The notes under the pieces: model-generated | Told to the model about the DNA's origin: nothing | The model's input: only the letters and a program-made list of their open reading frames with translations | The model's database searches: none | Shown: piece after piece, positions 52,185 through 62,721 of the stretch | Layout of the letters: each line of letters starts with the position of its first letter | How positions within the stretch are numbered: position 1 is the first letter of the stretch | Assembly (NCBI GenBank): GCA_039621445.1 | Contig: CP154956.1 | Location: 43,486,437-43,550,436, forward strand | Length of the DNA stretch: 64,000 bases | Direction: 5' to 3' | Source of the DNA: Euglena gracilis | Lineage: Eukaryota > Euglenida > Euglenophyceae > Euglenales | Position numbers and translations under genes: made by a program

Positions 52185-55167
52185 GCAGGAAACGCTCCGC
52201 AGCAACCCCCAGTCCTGCTACCGTGTCACCACCGGAGTCTATTCCGGACCTGGCCCACCCAGGTGATGACGTGCCAGCGACTATGGTAATCGATCCCAAT
52301 GGCAACGGGTCGGACCTCCGTCAAGCTCAGGCCCCTCGCCTCATCATTCCACCGCCACCAGCGAATCTGCAAGACATTTTGCTCTGCCGGGCCAACACCA
52401 TTGTCCACGTGCCAGCCTCCAACCAGCGCGACGTAACAGAGACCATGGCCGACACCATCGCTGAGTACGTGGCCAAACCGGACAACGACCACCTATTCGC
52501 AGTCTTAGCTTTCCCGAAGTTGGTACTGCGCACTGTCCCAAGCAGCGGCCGGGAAGCCGCAGAGGATACTTCCACCGGCATCGGCAGACGCTTGCAGCTC
52601 TTCAGAGAGGGGCAATACGCCACACTGGTGTCCGAGCTTCACGCAGCTACGAAACTGCCCGCCTCTTCCGTCGAGACACGCACTGCCAAGAAAGCGCGCA
52701 CCGAGCCCTCGGCCGTTCCGGAGGCGGTGCTTCGACGGGCACGCACTCTAGTCGGGGAAGGAGCCCCAGCCAAGGCCCTACAGGTCCTTCTGTCGGAGGG
52801 GACACATCGCTCCAGCGACCCGGCGGTATGGGCCAGGCTACAGGACCTTCACCCACTGGGCCGGCCGGTCAACACCAACAACTTCCCTGCAAAGCTGCCG
52901 CCTTTCCCAGACGGTCAACGCGTGCGGTGGGAGGAACTCCTCCGCGAAGCCATCCTCCGCTTCCCGCGCACATCGTCCCCGGGCCCCTCTGGACTACGCC
53001 CCTGCCACCTGCAAGATGCCGTCCGCCGCCCCGGCCACGGCGCCCGCCTCCTCACGGCTTTGGGACGGCTGGCCTCCGCTTGGGCAGAGGGCGATTTACC
53101 CCAGACCACGCGCCAAGCTGGTGCTCCGCAAACCTAACCCCCTTGCGGAAAAAAGATGACGGCGTCCGGCCCATCGCAGTTGGCGAAACCCTCCGGCGAC
53201 TGGTAGGGAAAGCACTCCTTCACACGGGAGCCGCAAAAGAACAAGTTGCTCGACTGAGCCCCCTCCAAACCGGGGTTGGACTGTCCAACGCCGCCGAATC
53301 CACGGCGATTACAGTGCAAAACCTGGTTCGGAAGCTGGACCCACGGGGTAACTGGGCGGTTCTTCAGGTCGATCTGAAGAATGCCTTCAACACCCTTGAC
53401 CGCACCGTCATGCTCCACGAGGCGCAGACGCGCACGCCCGCGCTTTTCAACTACTTGCGCTTCGCGTATGGCCAACCGGCACACCTGTTCAGCGAGGGAC
53501 GCATGCTGTCCTCCACAAGGGGCACACACCAGGGCTGCCCTCTTGGGCCCATTGGCTTCGCCGTGGGACTACACACCATAGCTGACACAATTGCACAACA
53601 GGCTGAGCTGCTGTGGTCCTCGTGGTACCTCGACGACGGGATCCTGATTGGCGAGCCCAAGGCACGGCAGAAATGCCTAGACTTCCTACGAGTCGAGAGT
53701 GAACGCACCGGGGTCCAACTGAACCTTGCCAAGTGCGTGGCCTGGGGACCAGCCGCCGATGCCATCCCGGACCGAGAGCGCCTCCAGCGTGTGCCCTGGG
53801 TTGAAGACTCCGGAATCACTGTACTCGGCTGCCCCGTGGACTTCCCCACCTCTACCGGTCACACGGTTGCTGCCTGGGCAGAGGCCACTGCCAGAATCGA
53901 GAAAGCCACTGATCTGGTAACGTCGGTAACAGACCCCCAGCTCGCCCACCACCTCCTTCGGTCGTGCCTGGACGGCTGTAAGGTCAACCACCTCCTGCGG
54001 GCATCTGACTCCTACGACGCCCAAGAAGAAGTCACCCGCTGCGGTGAGACCATCTTCGGCGCCTTCGAGGACCTCCTCGGTCAAGCACTCAGCACGGAGC
54101 AACGGCAGCAAGCAGCGCTCCCACTCTCCAACGGGGGATGCGGGCTGCGCATCCCGGCAGCCTGCCAAGGGGCCGCCCGTACCGCGGCCCTCTGCCAGTA
54201 CTATACCCATGGACACAAGAAGGTCGCCTGCCCCGCGTATGCCGCGGCCCCGAATGACCGGGTCTGTCAGCAAGCCGCCAACGACCTCTCCTCGACCATT
54301 GGCCCCCAGCACCCTGAGAGCCAACGACTGCTTGTCGCAGCATCCTTCGCCTCCGCCTCCGGCAACGACACGTCACAGCGATGGTGGCAATCGCAACTGT
54401 CCCGCACCACGATCGACAGCCTCCTCGCCCGAATCCCACCGAGAGATCAAGCTCGCCTGATGGAGCAGGCACACGGCATCGGTCACGGCTGGATGGCCGC
54501 AGCACCCCATGATGCTCTCCATACCAGAGTGGAGGCGGCTGACTACCGCCTTGGGCTAAAGTGGTGGCTTGGACTACCCCTCGCGGACACCACCGGCACC
54601 TGCGCTGGCTGCCAGAATGCCACAGACACCCACGGCGATCACGAGATGTGCTGCATTCGGAACAATTTCGCCAACAGACACAATGCCGTCCAGGACGCAC
54701 TGTTCAACCTTTTGTCCACAAACGGCCAAAGTGTCCAACGCGAGGTACCGGTTCCCAACCAGCCAGACACCTCCCTACGGCCAGCCGACCTGTTGCTCGC
54801 CACATGGCAAGATGGCAAGCCAACAGCTGTTGACATCACCATCGCACACGGGTGGCAAGCAGCCGAAAGGAACAGCGGTAGGGAGCGCTGGCGGACCTTT
54901 CTCAAACGAAGAGAACAGGCCAAACATGCCAAGTACGACGTCCCCTGCCGCAATGGTGGCTGGTCGTTCACCACACTGGCGATGGGCACCTGGGGAGGAC
55001 TGGGACCCGAAAGCGCCAAGCTGCTCTCCAGGATGATCGAACGGACCACCACATGGGACCAAGGCGACGTACGCTCTACACCACAAGCCGAGAGCTATCA
55101 GCTGCTGGCACTAGCTCTCTTCCGCCAAGTAGTACAGATGCTACGCCCCAAGCACTTCCTTCGATAA
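52143..55167 (+). pseudogene. Non-LTR retrotransposon RT with restriction-like endonuclease
   Basis: The RT polypeptide frame opens at 52142, one base out of register with the 2A frame, with no ATG at the overlap. Features are SSPGPSGLRPCHL near 52975, LRKKDDGVRPIAVGETLRRL, LQVDLKNAFNTLD (motif A, near 53366), GTHQGCPLGPIGFAVGLH (motif B) and SSWYLDDGILIG (motif C; YLDD 53626-53637). C-x2-C-x9-H-x2-C starts at 54601, then RPADLLLATW, AVDITIAHG and KHAKYD form the restriction-like endonuclease. Frame changes occur near 53100 and at an A-run (53149-53154), between the pre-RT block and RT block 1. From there to TAA at 55165-55167 the frame is open for ~670 codons. It is the same family as 43166-45965. 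Confidence 0.85.
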
Positions 55168-55645
55168 ACACCACAGGCAATATCAAACTCCAGGATGGCA
55201 CACCCCACCTACGGCCACCACACCTCCAAAATCAGCCCCTGCACGTCCCAAAGCACATGTGGGCGGCCGACGGCGGCACCCCACGGCAGGACGGCCGACG
55301 GAGAGGGCCCAAGGGGAAAAACCATCACCGACGACAACACAACGCGGACTCCACCTCGCTGATACTCTAAGCGCTCTCACCCCCATCGCCCTCATATGCC
55401 GGCTACCAAAGCCGCTACTTCTGCTTAACTTCCGCTTACTGCCCAAGGGTTCGCCCCATGTGTACATATCCCCCCTTCGCACGCATCCCCCTACCCCCTA
55501 CCTAACCGCCGCACGCATCCACACTGCCCATGGGCTGCGCCCATCTGTACATAGCCCCCCTCCCTCGAACTCTGGCAAACCCAGTAGGCTGTGCCACTGG
55601 TCGGTGGACTCGGTTCGCCCCACCACCGTATATACCAATAACAGG
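55168..55645 (+). other. Probable 3' untranslated region of the non-LTR element
   Basis: C-rich sequence after the RT stop without a recognisable gene; it ends at the CCAGCC-type repeat. No poly-A tail or obvious terminal repeat is visible. Confidence 0.4.
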
Positions 55646-55649
55646 CCCC

Positions 55650-55830
55650 ATCCCGGCCAGCCAGACCTCCTCCTCCTCTTTCAGATCCTCAATACTGAAT
55701 CCAGCCAGACCTCCTCCTCCTCTAAATTCACCCAGCCAGCCGTGGCTGGCCATGGCTGGCCAGACCTCCTCCTTTTTTTTGCCAGCCAGCCAGCCGCGGC
55801 TAGCCGCGGCTAGCCAGATACCCCAGCTCC
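55650..55830 (+). repeat. CCAGCCAGACCTCCTCCTCC dispersed repeat, copy 3
   Basis: Near-identical to 36932-37112 over its full length, including the end GCTAGCCAGATACCCCAGCT. It sits between the non-LTR element and the Ty3-like element. Confidence 0.85.
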
Positions 55831-56379
55831 AAAGCGACTGAGGGTGTTGCAAAAGGCGAGCCCAACGTTTCGCAACGCTCCCCGTGGGATATGGACCAAC
55901 GTGCCCCGAGGGCCTTGCGAAATTTCTTCCCAAGATGGCTGCATTGGTGGGCAAGGTTGCGAGAAGGGAGTGACTTGCAGCGTATCAGCGTTCGTCGAGG
56001 ATTGCGCTGGTGCTGGAGCCACGGGGGGCTGCGGCCTTCGCCCTTTGTCGACTGTCGGGGGGCGTCCGACAGTCAAAAATGGCAGGGCGGAAGCTTTTGA
56101 AAACACGGAATTTTTCATTCCGCGCAGAACGCGCGTTCTATAGGAAAAGCCTAATTTGAGGTTCCAATTCAGCACAATTTGCTTCCGCAGACTTTTGTGG
56201 GTTTCTTTGTTGCATACAATTGAGAATTGAAGTCCTCAAGGATTATTTCATTGAAGAATTGTCAGTTTTGAGAATTTCAAGTTCAAAGGTCAGGTCCCAC
56301 CTTTCCTTATTCACGGTGTGCTATTGTTGCTTTTTGAACACCATTTCAGTGAACAAAACACCACCCTTACCCATTCTCA
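55831..56379 (+). other. Leader / possible left LTR of the Ty3-like element
   Basis: Starts right after the CCAGCC-type repeat and runs to the Gag ATG. It includes a CTGTCGGGGGGCGTCCGACAG hairpin near 56055 and T-rich sequence near 56320. A primer-binding site matching a tRNA 3' end is not obvious, and the right LTR is outside the window, so LTR limits cannot be fixed. Confidence 0.35.
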
Positions 56380-59300
56380 ATGTTTTGCATGCCGGAAGAA
56401 AGGGGGAGTGAAATGGCCTCATGGGGATCAAAGTTTGGAGAATCATTTTCATTGGAGCGGAATTTCGATTTTGTACAAGATTTCCACGAAAAAGCTAATT
56501 CGATCCTACGCACCCCCCTCTGGTCGGGGGGTATACCAGTGGGCGAAACGGGGGGTGGCCTGAGCCCTCCACCACCCGGAAAAACACTGGGCCCTGGCCA
56601 GGGAACGGCAGCCCCAGGGGTGGGTGACGGCCAGGAGTCAGCCGGCCAGGGGGCTGGGGTTTTCTGTCCGACACCCGCAGGGGGGGCGCCCGGGGTAGAC
56701 ATGGTACGCAGAGGAGTTTTTGCCAACCCTGTTGACAAAAAAATTTTCAGCCCAGAAAATACGGACAATTTTGATGGCACAGCCAGCAGTAATCTTGCTG
56801 AAGATTTAAACATGATTTCAGTGGTAAATTCTGCTGGTCATACCAACAGAATCTGTGGATATTTTGGAAGCTTTGACCCTCAGCTAAACATGGTTAGCAA
56901 AGGCAGCTTCACCAGCTCTGTTGGTGAAGAATTTTCGAAATCGGCAAACCTGAATTCTTCTGAATCTGTGGAAATCAGCAATTTTCAATCACAGTCTGGT
57001 TCTGATACGTGTTCAGAAATTTCAAACTCAGACTTTTCAGGTGGGAACCCAGAAAATGTGTTTGGCATTAACATGATAACGGCCAGTCCCCATGAATCAC
57101 AGGGGGGGGATGAAAATCAGCTGGTGCAATGGACGGGTTCACCCCCCCAATATCAAAGCGACAGTGAAATTGACAGTGACAGGGGGTCGGGACTCAGCCA
57201 GTTTGAAGAAACTGAACAACTTTTGGTGGCTGCAGGTTGGATACCCCCCAGTTTTCAAATTTTCGGTCCAAATCAGTTTCCAAATTTTGGAGCCGAAATA
57301 CCCCAGATTGAGGGGGTAACTCCAATTTTATTGTTGGAAGACAGGGGGCCAGCCAGCCACAGCGAAATAACTGTCGATGGACAGACATTTTTTTCAGAAG
57401 CGACCGGAATGTATTCTGAATCAAAATTTTCTGGGGTGCAATCTGCAAATCTGGGTTGCACTGCATCATCATCGGGGGTGTTTATTGTGGCAACATCAAA
57501 AACTCAGGTGGAGGAGGATGAGGAAATGGAACCCCAGCCACCTGATTTAGGAGTTCAGGTGGGGGGGGCTGACATTTCAGATTGGGACGCATGGGATAAT
57601 TGGGCCCAGGGGGTGGACTGCCAATTAGCAGAGCTGAACCGAAGTTTAACTCACTGGGAAAGTATTATACCCCCCCAGGTTGTGGTGGAAAATCGGCTGG
57701 AAAATTTTGAGCGAGAATTGGGTGAAAAAAATTCTCGAGCACAAGCCGAACTTTTACATTTTATTCAGGAAAATGTGGAACGGCGAAATGCTGAAATTTG
57801 CAGCCAGTTTGAAGAGCAAAAACAGAAAAGTCAGCAGGCAATTCAGCAGGCAGTCAGCCAATTTATTTCACAGTGCCAGCAAGGGGGGAATGCGGTGGAA
57901 AATATTGCCAACTGCCACAAACAACTTTTGTCAATCGAAGTTGAAAGACAGGTTGAAGGAAAATCCCAGATTTTTGAGAAATCTGTGAAGGACTTTTTGG
58001 ATGGGCAGTTGAGCGAAATTTCAAAAAGGGAGAAGGAAATTGAAGTCAGATTTTCAGGACTTTTTGACCAGGTTGGGATTTGTTCTCGGGCTGTGGGAGA
58101 GAACAAATTGGAGTTGCAAAAAGAAATTTCTGCACTTCAGAATGCAAACCGTGAGCTGTGCTCTGGGGTGAATCGACGATTCACTGAAATTGCTGCTGGG
58201 CTGAAAACTGTTGGGGAGGAGTCTAAGACAAATTTTGGGACACTAGTAAGTGAAATGCAGCAGCGATTTCAGACAGTGAATCAGGAGAGCAAAGCTCTGG
58301 GGGACAGATTAACTGGGATCGAGAAATTTCTGGACAGCCAGGAGGTGCCTTGGGACAAAGTTGTTGAAATGATGGGGAAAACAGAAGAAACGATACAAAT
58401 TCAGGTTCGGAGGGAAATGGCAGCTCAGGTCAGAAAAATGATGGAAATCATGATGACCCAAATGATGGAGGAAAAAATGAGACAAGTGCAAAAAGAAGAA
58501 CATTTTGACAAGCTGCGAAATGACATGGAAAATTGTATGAAACAGCAGTTTTGTGCGATTTTGGGCAAAATTCAAACAGATTTTTCAAAGGAAAAAAGCC
58601 ATAGGGAGGTTGTCCAAAATCTGTGCAACAATTTTGAGGCACGGTTGAAGGCCATTGAAGGGAGGGTGCAACAAGTTTTGACTGAAACGGTTCAGCCCAA
58701 GGCATCTACGGTGACACAGCCCAAACCAGTTTTTAAGGCTAATTCTGGTTTTGTTGGAATTAAGGGAGTGAAGCCGGTTCAGCCAATTGAAGTCTGGGAT
58801 CTAAATCTGGGATTGGAAGGGGGCCCAGATTTAGGGGATGGATCATTGATGGTGGGCCAGGTGAGTATCAATGCCATAGGGGGGGCATCTGAACGGTCAC
58901 CAATGATGACTGTGGCGTCTGCAGCTACACAACACATTTTGCGAAATGTTGTTGTCCCGAAATTTTCAGGTCATGCAGGTGATTGGCCAAACTTCAAAGA
59001 TGAGTGGGGGAGATTCATCCGAAAATTCAATCAAGTTTCAGAAGCTGATAAATTGGGCCTCCTGGAACTTTGTTTGGATGATTTGGGGAAAAAACAGCTC
59101 AATTTGCATTTGGATGAAATGGGGGAGGCACTAACTTTCAATGAAGTGTGGGCCAAGTTGGATGCCTGGCATTCGAGAAATGAAGAGTTTGGGGCCAGAA
59201 AAAACTTTCGGGATCTTACATTATGCCATCAAGGGAGGGTTACAAGTCGTGATTGGGAAAATTTCAAAGTTGACTTCAAGTTGTGTCGACAGAAAATCAA

Positions 59301-60267
59301 GGATGCCAGTGAGGGGGAGGTGAAAAGATTACTCATCGAAAAAATGTCTCCTTTTATTGTGCATTGGATTACTGATGAGGAAGAACGGATCAAAACCAGC
59401 CAACCAACCGTTCGAATGAACTATCCACAGCCAACCTCCACAGCCATTATGGAAAATTTTGTGATGGTTTTCGCTGGGAAGAAACCCACAAGAGTCACAA
59501 AATTGAGTGAGACGGAATTTGAAATTGTGTTGCCTGATGTGCAAAGTTGTGAAACACTCAAAAGTTACAATGGGAAAGAATTTAATGATTCCAATGTTTT
59601 GGTTCGGGTTCGAGAAAATGAACCAAATTTGAGTGTTGAAGACATTTTCCGTCTCGTGACTTCAAAATTGGCACTCAGAGATCGGCAAGACTTAATGCTA
59701 AACCCCAATCACAGCCAAACCTCATACAGACGTTCTCGATCGGTGGGGGCGGAGAACAAAGGGGGGAAATCCAACAGTCGGGAGGGTTCTCCTTCAAAGA
59801 AGCGTTCTTTTTCTGGAAAGCAGGTGGCATCTCCGACACCTTCAACACCCAAGTCCACAGGTTCGGCCTTGCCCAATGCTTCGAATGGTTCTGTTCCCAT
59901 TTCCACTGAAAGCCACACCCAAAATCTTACACAAAATGCAGAACTTCCAAAATCTGTGCCAAATACCAATGGTGGAGTTTGGGTTCAAGCACCACCAAAA
60001 TCGTCTCCTTGGCCAACTTGGCAACCCCAAAATCAAAACCAAAACTCTTGGAAAGGCCAAAGTTTCAAGGGTGCTCAAAATTATCAAGGCCAAGGACGAT
60101 ATGGGGGAAGGGGGTCCAGCCAATCGAATGGAAATTGGAATCAACAATCTTCCCAAAATGGAAAGGGCAAAGGCAAAGGCCAAGGGAAAGATTCTTCCAA
60201 AGGCAACGGTTGGAAGGGAGGGGGGTACAATGCAAACCGAAATGTTGCACCCCCAGTCCGTCTTTAG
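56380..60267 (+). CDS. Gag polyprotein (Ty3-like element)
   Basis: 1295 codons from ATG 56380 (a second in-frame ATG at 56389). Residues ~1-400 are acidic, Ser/Asn-rich and disordered. Residues ~430-770 form a long predicted coiled coil (heptad-like Gln/Glu/Lys-rich). Residues ~850-1010 are capsid-like (VPKFSGHAGDWPNFKDEW, LDAWHSRNEEFGARKNFRD, LIEKMSPFIVHW). The last ~100 residues are Gln/Asn/Gly/Lys-rich with RGG-like and GKGKGKGQGK stretches that likely bind RNA in place of a CCHC knuckle. It would package element RNA into particles. At nearly 1300 residues it is far longer than a typical Ty3-type Gag. It ends at TAG, with the same frame open beyond, so stop readthrough into the next domains is possible. 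Confidence 0.75.
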   Translation: MFCMPEERGSEMASWGSKFGESFSLERNFDFVQDFHEKANSILRTPLWSGGIPVGETGGGLSPPPPGKTLGPGQGTAAPGVGDGQESAGQGAGVFCPTPAGGAPGVDMVRRGVFANPVDKKIFSPENTDNFDGTASSNLAEDLNMISVVNSAGHTNRICGYFGSFDPQLNMVSKGSFTSSVGEEFSKSANLNSSESVEISNFQSQSGSDTCSEISNSDFSGGNPENVFGINMITASPHESQGGDENQLVQWTGSPPQYQSDSEIDSDRGSGLSQFEETEQLLVAAGWIPPSFQIFGPNQFPNFGAEIPQIEGVTPILLLEDRGPASHSEITVDGQTFFSEATGMYSESKFSGVQSANLGCTASSSGVFIVATSKTQVEEDEEMEPQPPDLGVQVGGADISDWDAWDNWAQGVDCQLAELNRSLTHWESIIPPQVVVENRLENFERELGEKNSRAQAELLHFIQENVERRNAEICSQFEEQKQKSQQAIQQAVSQFISQCQQGGNAVENIANCHKQLLSIEVERQVEGKSQIFEKSVKDFLDGQLSEISKREKEIEVRFSGLFDQVGICSRAVGENKLELQKEISALQNANRELCSGVNRRFTEIAAGLKTVGEESKTNFGTLVSEMQQRFQTVNQESKALGDRLTGIEKFLDSQEVPWDKVVEMMGKTEETIQIQVRREMAAQVRKMMEIMMTQMMEEKMRQVQKEEHFDKLRNDMENCMKQQFCAILGKIQTDFSKEKSHREVVQNLCNNFEARLKAIEGRVQQVLTETVQPKASTVTQPKPVFKANSGFVGIKGVKPVQPIEVWDLNLGLEGGPDLGDGSLMVGQVSINAIGGASERSPMMTVASAATQHILRNVVVPKFSGHAGDWPNFKDEWGRFIRKFNQVSEADKLGLLELCLDDLGKKQLNLHLDEMGEALTFNEVWAKLDAWHSRNEEFGARKNFRDLTLCHQGRVTSRDWENFKVDFKLCRQKIKDASEGEVKRLLIEKMSPFIVHWITDEEERIKTSQPTVRMNYPQPTSTAIMENFVMVFAGKKPTRVTKLSETEFEIVLPDVQSCETLKSYNGKEFNDSNVLVRVRENEPNLSVEDIFRLVTSKLALRDRQDLMLNPNHSQTSYRRSRSVGAENKGGKSNSREGSPSKKRSFSGKQVASPTPSTPKSTGSALPNASNGSVPISTESHTQNLTQNAELPKSVPNTNGGVWVQAPPKSSPWPTWQPQNQNQNSWKGQSFKGAQNYQGQGRYGGRGSSQSNGNWNQQSSQNGKGKGKGQGKDSSKGNGWKGGGYNANRNVAPPVRL

Positions 60268-61410
60268 GGACGCCGGGGTCATGTTTTTGAGGGGTTTACA
60301 TCCTCGGGCATCAAAAACCCCCACAATATTTTGCATAACCCAACCACATCTCCATGTGGAGAATGTTACCACGTTGGAGAATGCGTATATCTATCTTCCA
60401 GTCCCTCTATCTCAGGTTCAAAGTCAACCAATCAAGAGTTTGCAATGCCGAAGACAGGCAATGGTGCAACTGAAGACAATTCAATGAATTCATCATCAAC
60501 AATTGACTCAAGAAGGCAAGTGGCCTCGAGCCAATGGCAGCCCGTGTCGAGGAAGGGCAAGCCGGGCAAACCGTGGACTCGACCCAAACCGTGGACCAGG
60601 TGTGCAAGCCAGGAGAGTGCACGGCCCAGTTTCAACAATTATTATGGTTGTTTGAGTGGAAGAGCATCCATTAAAGGTGTGGGAAGCAGGAGAATTCCCA
60701 AGGCGTTGGATTTGTTTTCGGGAAAAGGATCTGTGGGGAGGTGTTTGGAGGAAAACGGATACCAGGTGGTATCTTTGGATGTCAACCCAAAATTTCACCC
60801 AACCCATGTAACGGATATTTTGGAGTGGGATTATCGCAAATACCCCCAGGGATACTTCGAAGTTATTGCGGCCGGTGTGCCATGCACGGAGTATAGCCTT
60901 GCAGAAACGATAGGGGGTAGGGACATGCAAACGGCAGATCGCCTTGTCGAAAAAACTTTGGAGATCGTGGAATATTTTCAACCCAAATTGTGGTGGATTG
61001 AAAATCCCCGTACGGGATATTTACCCGAACGGCAATGTGTTCGAAATTTGAATTTCATTGATGTTGATTATTGTCAATTTTCTGATTGGGGATACCAAAA
61101 ACCAACCCGTATTTGGGGGAGTGAGAATCTCTTAAGTTTGAAGGACAAAGTTTGTGATGGAAAAACCTGCCCCAACATGGTGTTGAAGGAGGGGGGCAGG
61201 TGGGCACACAAGGAGCAATTGGGTGGGAGGCACATGCACACGAGCACACATCAAAAATGGAGAATGCCTCAAAATTTGATTGAATATCTTCTTTCGGCCC
61301 TTGATTTTAAGGAGGAGAAATTTTCCTTCAAAAGGGAGGACTATGCCGTGAGAAACTCTTTTGTGAAATTGATTGAGGAGAAATTTCAAAGGAGAGCCGA
61401 AATGGATTGA
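60268..61410 (+). CDS. C5-cytosine-methyltransferase-like domain of the Ty3-like element
   Basis: The frame continues directly after the Gag TAG; the first internal ATG is at 60331. After a basic linker (~110 codons), KALDLFSGKGSVGRCLEENG (motif I, SAM binding; 60700 onward) is followed by VVSLDVNPKF, ILEWDYRKYPQGYFEVIAAG, VPCTEYSLAETIGG (motif IV; nucleophile Cys codon 60883-60885), WWIENPRTGYL (Glu-Asn-Pro, 61000-61008, where the classical family has ENV) and YQKPTRIW (motif VIII-like). These match the C5-MTase order I-IV-VI-VIII. The ENP variant and compact size resemble phage or bacterial-type enzymes rather than host DNMT1/3. It would methylate cytosine, perhaps element cDNA; activity is unproven. 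It ends at TGA 61408-61410, after RRAEMD. Confidence 0.75.
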   Translation, partial: GRRGHVFEGFTSSGIKNPHNILHNPTTSPCGECYHVGECVYLSSSPSISGSKSTNQEFAMPKTGNGATEDNSMNSSSTIDSRRQVASSQWQPVSRKGKPGKPWTRPKPWTRCASQESARPSFNNYYGCLSGRASIKGVGSRRIPKALDLFSGKGSVGRCLEENGYQVVSLDVNPKFHPTHVTDILEWDYRKYPQGYFEVIAAGVPCTEYSLAETIGGRDMQTADRLVEKTLEIVEYFQPKLWWIENPRTGYLPERQCVRNLNFIDVDYCQFSDWGYQKPTRIWGSENLLSLKDKVCDGKTCPNMVLKEGGRWAHKEQLGGRHMHTSTHQKWRMPQNLIEYLLSALDFKEEKFSFKREDYAVRNSFVKLIEEKFQRRAEMD

Positions 61411-61740
61411 TTTGCTTCAATCAAAAATGCTCAATGTGTATCTTTTATGACAAAGGAAGAAAAGGCCTTGAGTGTTGATTGGGGAAAGGGGGGGGACGGG
61501 GGGACGGTGTGGTTGAATCCCCCATGGTCGTTATGGCATAAGGTGGCAAAAAAGTTGCAAAAAACCCCGTGTGATGCAATTTGCATTGTTCCCGATTGGC
61601 AAAGGGGATGGGTGAGAGAACTTGTGCGAAAGGCGACACAAAAATTGTATTTTCAGCCTGGAACAAAGCTTTTCGAAGTGGATGGGAAACCCATGGGAGG
61701 TGTGAAGTGGGGAGTTTGGGCCTTGTTGATAGAGGGTGAT
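61411..61740 (+). CDS. Dam-like methyltransferase domain of the Ty3-like element
   Basis: Continues in the same frame across TGA. The upstream MD and the downstream FASIKNAQCVSFMTKEEKAL together recreate the D.FAS..N signature of the Dam-like domain of DIRS elements, so the stop lies inside the domain. GTVWLNPPWSLWHKVAKKLQ (NPPW at 61515-61526), ICIVPDWQRGWV and KWGVWALLI follow. It is shorter than in DIRS-like copies and may be structural rather than catalytic. The first ATG after the stop is 61447, which would skip the FAS segment. Confidence 0.65.
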
Positions 61741-62721
61741 AAGCCCCCCACTAGCACTAGCACGTCTAAGGAACCAAAGGTTGTGCGTTTGAAGTCGCGT
61801 ATGGTGAGAAAAACGTATTCACCCACAGGGGTAAGCAAATTTTCAAAGGATCGGCAACTTTTGATTCGCACAAAGGTAATTTTGGTCAATGGGGAGGAAC
61901 GGGATATGGATATTTTGGTGGATACGGGGGCGGAAGCAAACCTCATAAGGCAAGGATTCGTAAGCGATCACCTAATGCACTCGGCTGAAAATCCCCTTAA
62001 GTTCGAAACGGCTAATGGCCAAGTTTTAAGTGGGGGGACAAGGTGCACTAAGGTGAGAATGAAGTTGCTTGGGGAGGAGAATAATGGGACACCACCCGAA
62101 TGTTTTGAGTATGAAGTGGAATTTTACGAAGCAAACATAAAGGTGGATGCCATTTTGTCATTCCCATGGCTTGCCCAAGCAAAACTTGGAGTTTTTCCAC
62201 ATCACCGAGCTTTGGTTTTGGAAACCCCCGAGCTCACATTTTTGTTTGGTGTGCGTGATTTCAGAAAACGGCGACACTCAAACACTTCCAAAATTTTGCC
62301 CCAAGAGGGGGGCACGGCCCATTTGCACAAATTCGGTTTCCAACTACCTTTGAGTGGGTTTGATCAAAGAAGTCGCTTTTTGGATGACCGAACCCTGAAT
62401 TTTTTGCACAAAAATTTGGACGTGTCCGAAGCAACCCCCCAACCCATCCGACGGATGATAATTGCAAGGGAGGGGGGGGATGCAAAGAATGAAGAGGAGG
62501 AAGATAAGGATGAAGGCAAGTTAAGGCTATTAAGGGAGGAAATTCAACAAAAGTATGAAGGAACGGTTTTTAGGTCAACGGTATACCCGGACCCACCCGT
62601 AAGGGGACCCTATGGGTATGCTTTTAGGAAGGAGCAACACCAACTCGACAAAAACCATTCTTCATGCACGGGGAACGAAAAGAAGCTTTGGAAAAAATCA
62701 CTCAAGATTGGATCAATATGA
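61741..62721 (+). CDS. Aspartic protease region of the Ty3-like element
   Basis: Same frame as the preceding domains. DMDILVDTGAEANLIRQGF has the catalytic DTGA (Asp 61921-61923), with FETANGQVLSGGTRCTKV and VDAILSFPWLAQAKL as the rest of the fold. A ~130-residue linker follows, rich in charged residues (EGGDAKNEEEEDKDEGK). The frame ends at TGA 62719-62721, after the RT frame has already begun in -1 register near 62628. It matures the polyprotein. Confidence 0.75.
   Translation, partial: KPPTSTSTSKEPKVVRLKSRMVRKTYSPTGVSKFSKDRQLLIRTKVILVNGEERDMDILVDTGAEANLIRQGFVSDHLMHSAENPLKFETANGQVLSGGTRCTKVRMKLLGEENNGTPPECFEYEVEFYEANIKVDAILSFPWLAQAKLGVFPHHRALVLETPELTFLFGVRDFRKRRHSNTSKILPQEGGTAHLHKFGFQLPLSGFDQRSRFLDDRTLNFLHKNLDVSEATPQPIRRMIIAREGGDAKNEEEEDKDEGKLRLLREEIQQKYEGTVFRSTVYPDPPVRGPYGYAFRKEQHQLDKNHSSCTGNEKKLWKKSLKIGSI

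Noticed and set aside
62640-62700. Canonical -1 slippery heptamer in the protease/RT overlap
   Set aside because: GACAAAAAC and GGAAAAAATC are A-rich but do not fit X-XXY-YYZ in the incoming frame; frameshifting stays a hypothesis.
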